From Phytoseiulus persimilis (Eukaryota > Arthropoda > Arachnida > Mesostigmata > Phytoseiidae): a stretch of 64,000 nt of DNA. The DNA lies in assembly GCA_037576195.1 (NCBI GenBank), contig CM075102.1, positions 50,650,745-50,714,744 of the forward strand, given 5' to 3'. Position numbers and translations under genes: made by a program. The notes beneath the pieces were generated by a model. The model was not told the DNA's origin. It ran no database searches and saw nothing but the letters and a program-made list of their open reading frames with translations. Shown piece after piece: positions 62,813-64,000 of this stretch (the first letter of the stretch is position 1; every line of letters starts with the position of its first letter).

Positions 62813-62932
62813 TCATTGAAATTCCATGATCCAATCGATGCAGGACTTCCTGAAGCAGTCGTCGAACGCAGGCAAGTTGAATGAACACGATGGAACTGAG
62901 GATGCAACGATATAGCACATGGGCGCTGCCAT
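62813..62932 (-). CDS. short ORF, 39 residues, four cysteines
   Basis: A small ATG-initiated frame (start context ctaATGG) lies between the serine-rich gene and the acyl-CoA synthetase gene, on the same strand as both. It begins MAAPMCYIVASS and ends CIDWIMEFQ, then TGA. Cysteines fall at residues 6, 16, 26 and 31. It could be an exon of either neighbour, an upstream ORF in the synthetase 5' leader, or chance. Nothing identifies a function. Confidence 0.15.
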   Translation of the reverse strand: MAAPMCYIVASSVPSCSFNLPAFDDCFRKSCIDWIMEFQ

Positions 62933-63130
62933 TAGGGAAACGTTTCTGAATTAATTTTGAACTGATGCTCGCGCGATGCCATCGCTGCTGGAGTTTCGAA
63001 TGGAGCCGCCAACGGCTCCTGAATGAATTGGAATATGCCGAAACGAACACACAAACCGACTAAAACTCTGCGGAGTTTCTTAACTTAGAGTTACATAACC
63101 CATCTGCTCAGTTTTCATTTGAGCTCTGGC

Positions 63131-63786
63131 CTATTGGATTTGACCAGTTAGATTTTTACAGAGTGAGTTGTCTATGTGGATTGACGCTGGTTTCCATCTG
63201 AGAGTCGTTGCTCTTTGCGGAATGCTCGGGGTCGGGAACCTCCGTTGAGTGATTTTTCGATTCCAAGCCGTGACCAGAGCCCAGAAAACTTGACCACCGC
63301 TCGTCGTGGTATGCTCTCCCGAGTCGATTGCCGTCTGACGAAGCGGAACGAACTTGTAGTTCGCAAACAATGATTCCACGTCGTTAACATCGCATCGACG
63401 GGAGATCGTATCTATTATGCGGAAGCTCCGAACTGGCATCGATTTGTCGCTGAGCTGGTCCAAATGGAGCATCTGTCAGAGAAGAAACCTTGGGCGAATT
63501 CGCTGGCAAGGGTTGCTTTCTGTCTGCGGCTGACCCTATGCGAGTCTAGTCGAAACTGCTCGATTTCCTCGAATGAGTTTAGCCGTCCGAGGCTTGAGCT
63601 GGAGGAGCTCGAGCCGCGAAGCTCCCGGTTCCTACGCTCGTTGTTTGACCGGCTAGTCGGCCCGCAGTGAAATCCGCCCCCAGCTGCGTGAACGGCTGGT
63701 TGAGATGCTGGCGGAAAAGACTTAGCCCAAATTGGAGATGATGAAGGAATAGACGACCCGACCCCCTTAGCGAACGAAGAGAACAT
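63131..63786 (-). CDS. hypothetical serine-rich protein, two exons
   Basis: No family recognised. Exon 1 is 63786-63535, starting at a true ATG with an in-frame TAA three codons upstream. Exon 2 is 63472-63131, ending in TAG. The 62-base intron begins gtcagc and ends in a pyrimidine-rich acceptor (ttcttctctgacag), and the join is in phase 0. The product is 197 residues. The N-terminal half is rich in Ser, Gly and Pro, with a seven-serine run near residues 59-65. It is followed by an acidic stretch (FEEIEQFRLDSHR, residues 72-84) and, from exon 2, a mixed charged and hydrophobic segment containing RSFRIIDT and ESLFANYKF. No signal peptide or membrane segment is seen. The last third of exon 2 also has a protein-like reading in another frame, so another splice inside exon 2 is possible. 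It lies about 1 kb upstream of the acyl-CoA synthetase gene on the same strand, and separate transcription is likely. Inference only. Confidence 0.5.
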
Positions 63787-64000
63787 GACGGGTTACTTTG
63801 CTCGTTGTCCTCCTGAACGCCCGCCCGTTAGCCGAGTTGCGGGCTGGCCAGACGGCTCACACCCACTTTCTTCCTCTTTTCTTCGCCTCCCCTCCGGAGT
63901 CGGGCGCGCAGACTAACGGACAGAGAACGACAGCCACCCAACCAGCCATTACTCGTGCCAGTGATTCGTAAAAGAGAAATTGTCCCAATGCACCCGTCGT

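Noticed and set aside
1-64000. CRISPR arrays, tRNA or rRNA genes, known conserved microRNAs
   Set aside because: Read for by eye. No regularly spaced direct repeats, no convincing T-loop with paired stem, and no let-7, miR-10, miR-100, miR-125 or bantam-type seeds in hairpins were found. A covariance-model scan would be decisive.

Overview
The window looks like nuclear DNA of an invertebrate, most probably an arthropod. It is GC-balanced to slightly GC-rich. Its one fully readable gene has ten coding exons split by very short GT-AG introns (55 to 244 bases), and it also carries a decayed member of a transposase-like family common in arthropods. There are no operons and no bacterial ribosome sites. 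A compact-intron, roughly 50 percent GC arthropod such as a mite would fit, but that placement is inference.

Roughly the first 35 kb holds no gene I can recognise. It is CpG-rich, low-complexity DNA with period-4 tracts (GACA, CTGT, GAGC, GTGC and CTTG types), long pure G or C homopolymers (12 to 24 bases), GA dinucleotide runs and a (CG)7 run. Open frames there are no longer or more protein-like than chance would give. I read it as intergenic, intronic or regulatory sequence, without proof.

From about 35 kb the texture changes. It contains a 26-bp perfect palindrome centred on CACGTG (35020-35045) and a 17-bp stem with a 3-base loop (36236-36272). Probable exons of small unrecognised genes lie at 36609-37369 (minus) and 40566-41050 (plus). 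A run of short open stretches in shifting frames follows at 41.5-42.9 kb. A GA-rich microsatellite sits at 43.4 kb and a diverged 33-bp tandem repeat at 47.56-47.80 kb. Next comes a broken gene of the transposase-like family with an S-D-x-C-x-x-Q-N-K-N motif (48.3-50.9 kb), with a GCGGTT/AACCGC inverted repeat inside it. Possible membrane-protein and small spliced frames occur at 54.1-55.4 kb.

The best supported gene is at 59464-62114 on the minus strand: a complete acyl-CoA synthetase / 4-coumarate-CoA-ligase-like enzyme of 568 residues, reconstructed across ten exons with every junction in frame. Just upstream in the same orientation is a two-exon gene for a 197-residue, serine-rich protein of unknown function (63131-63786). 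The genes appear to be independent transcription units.
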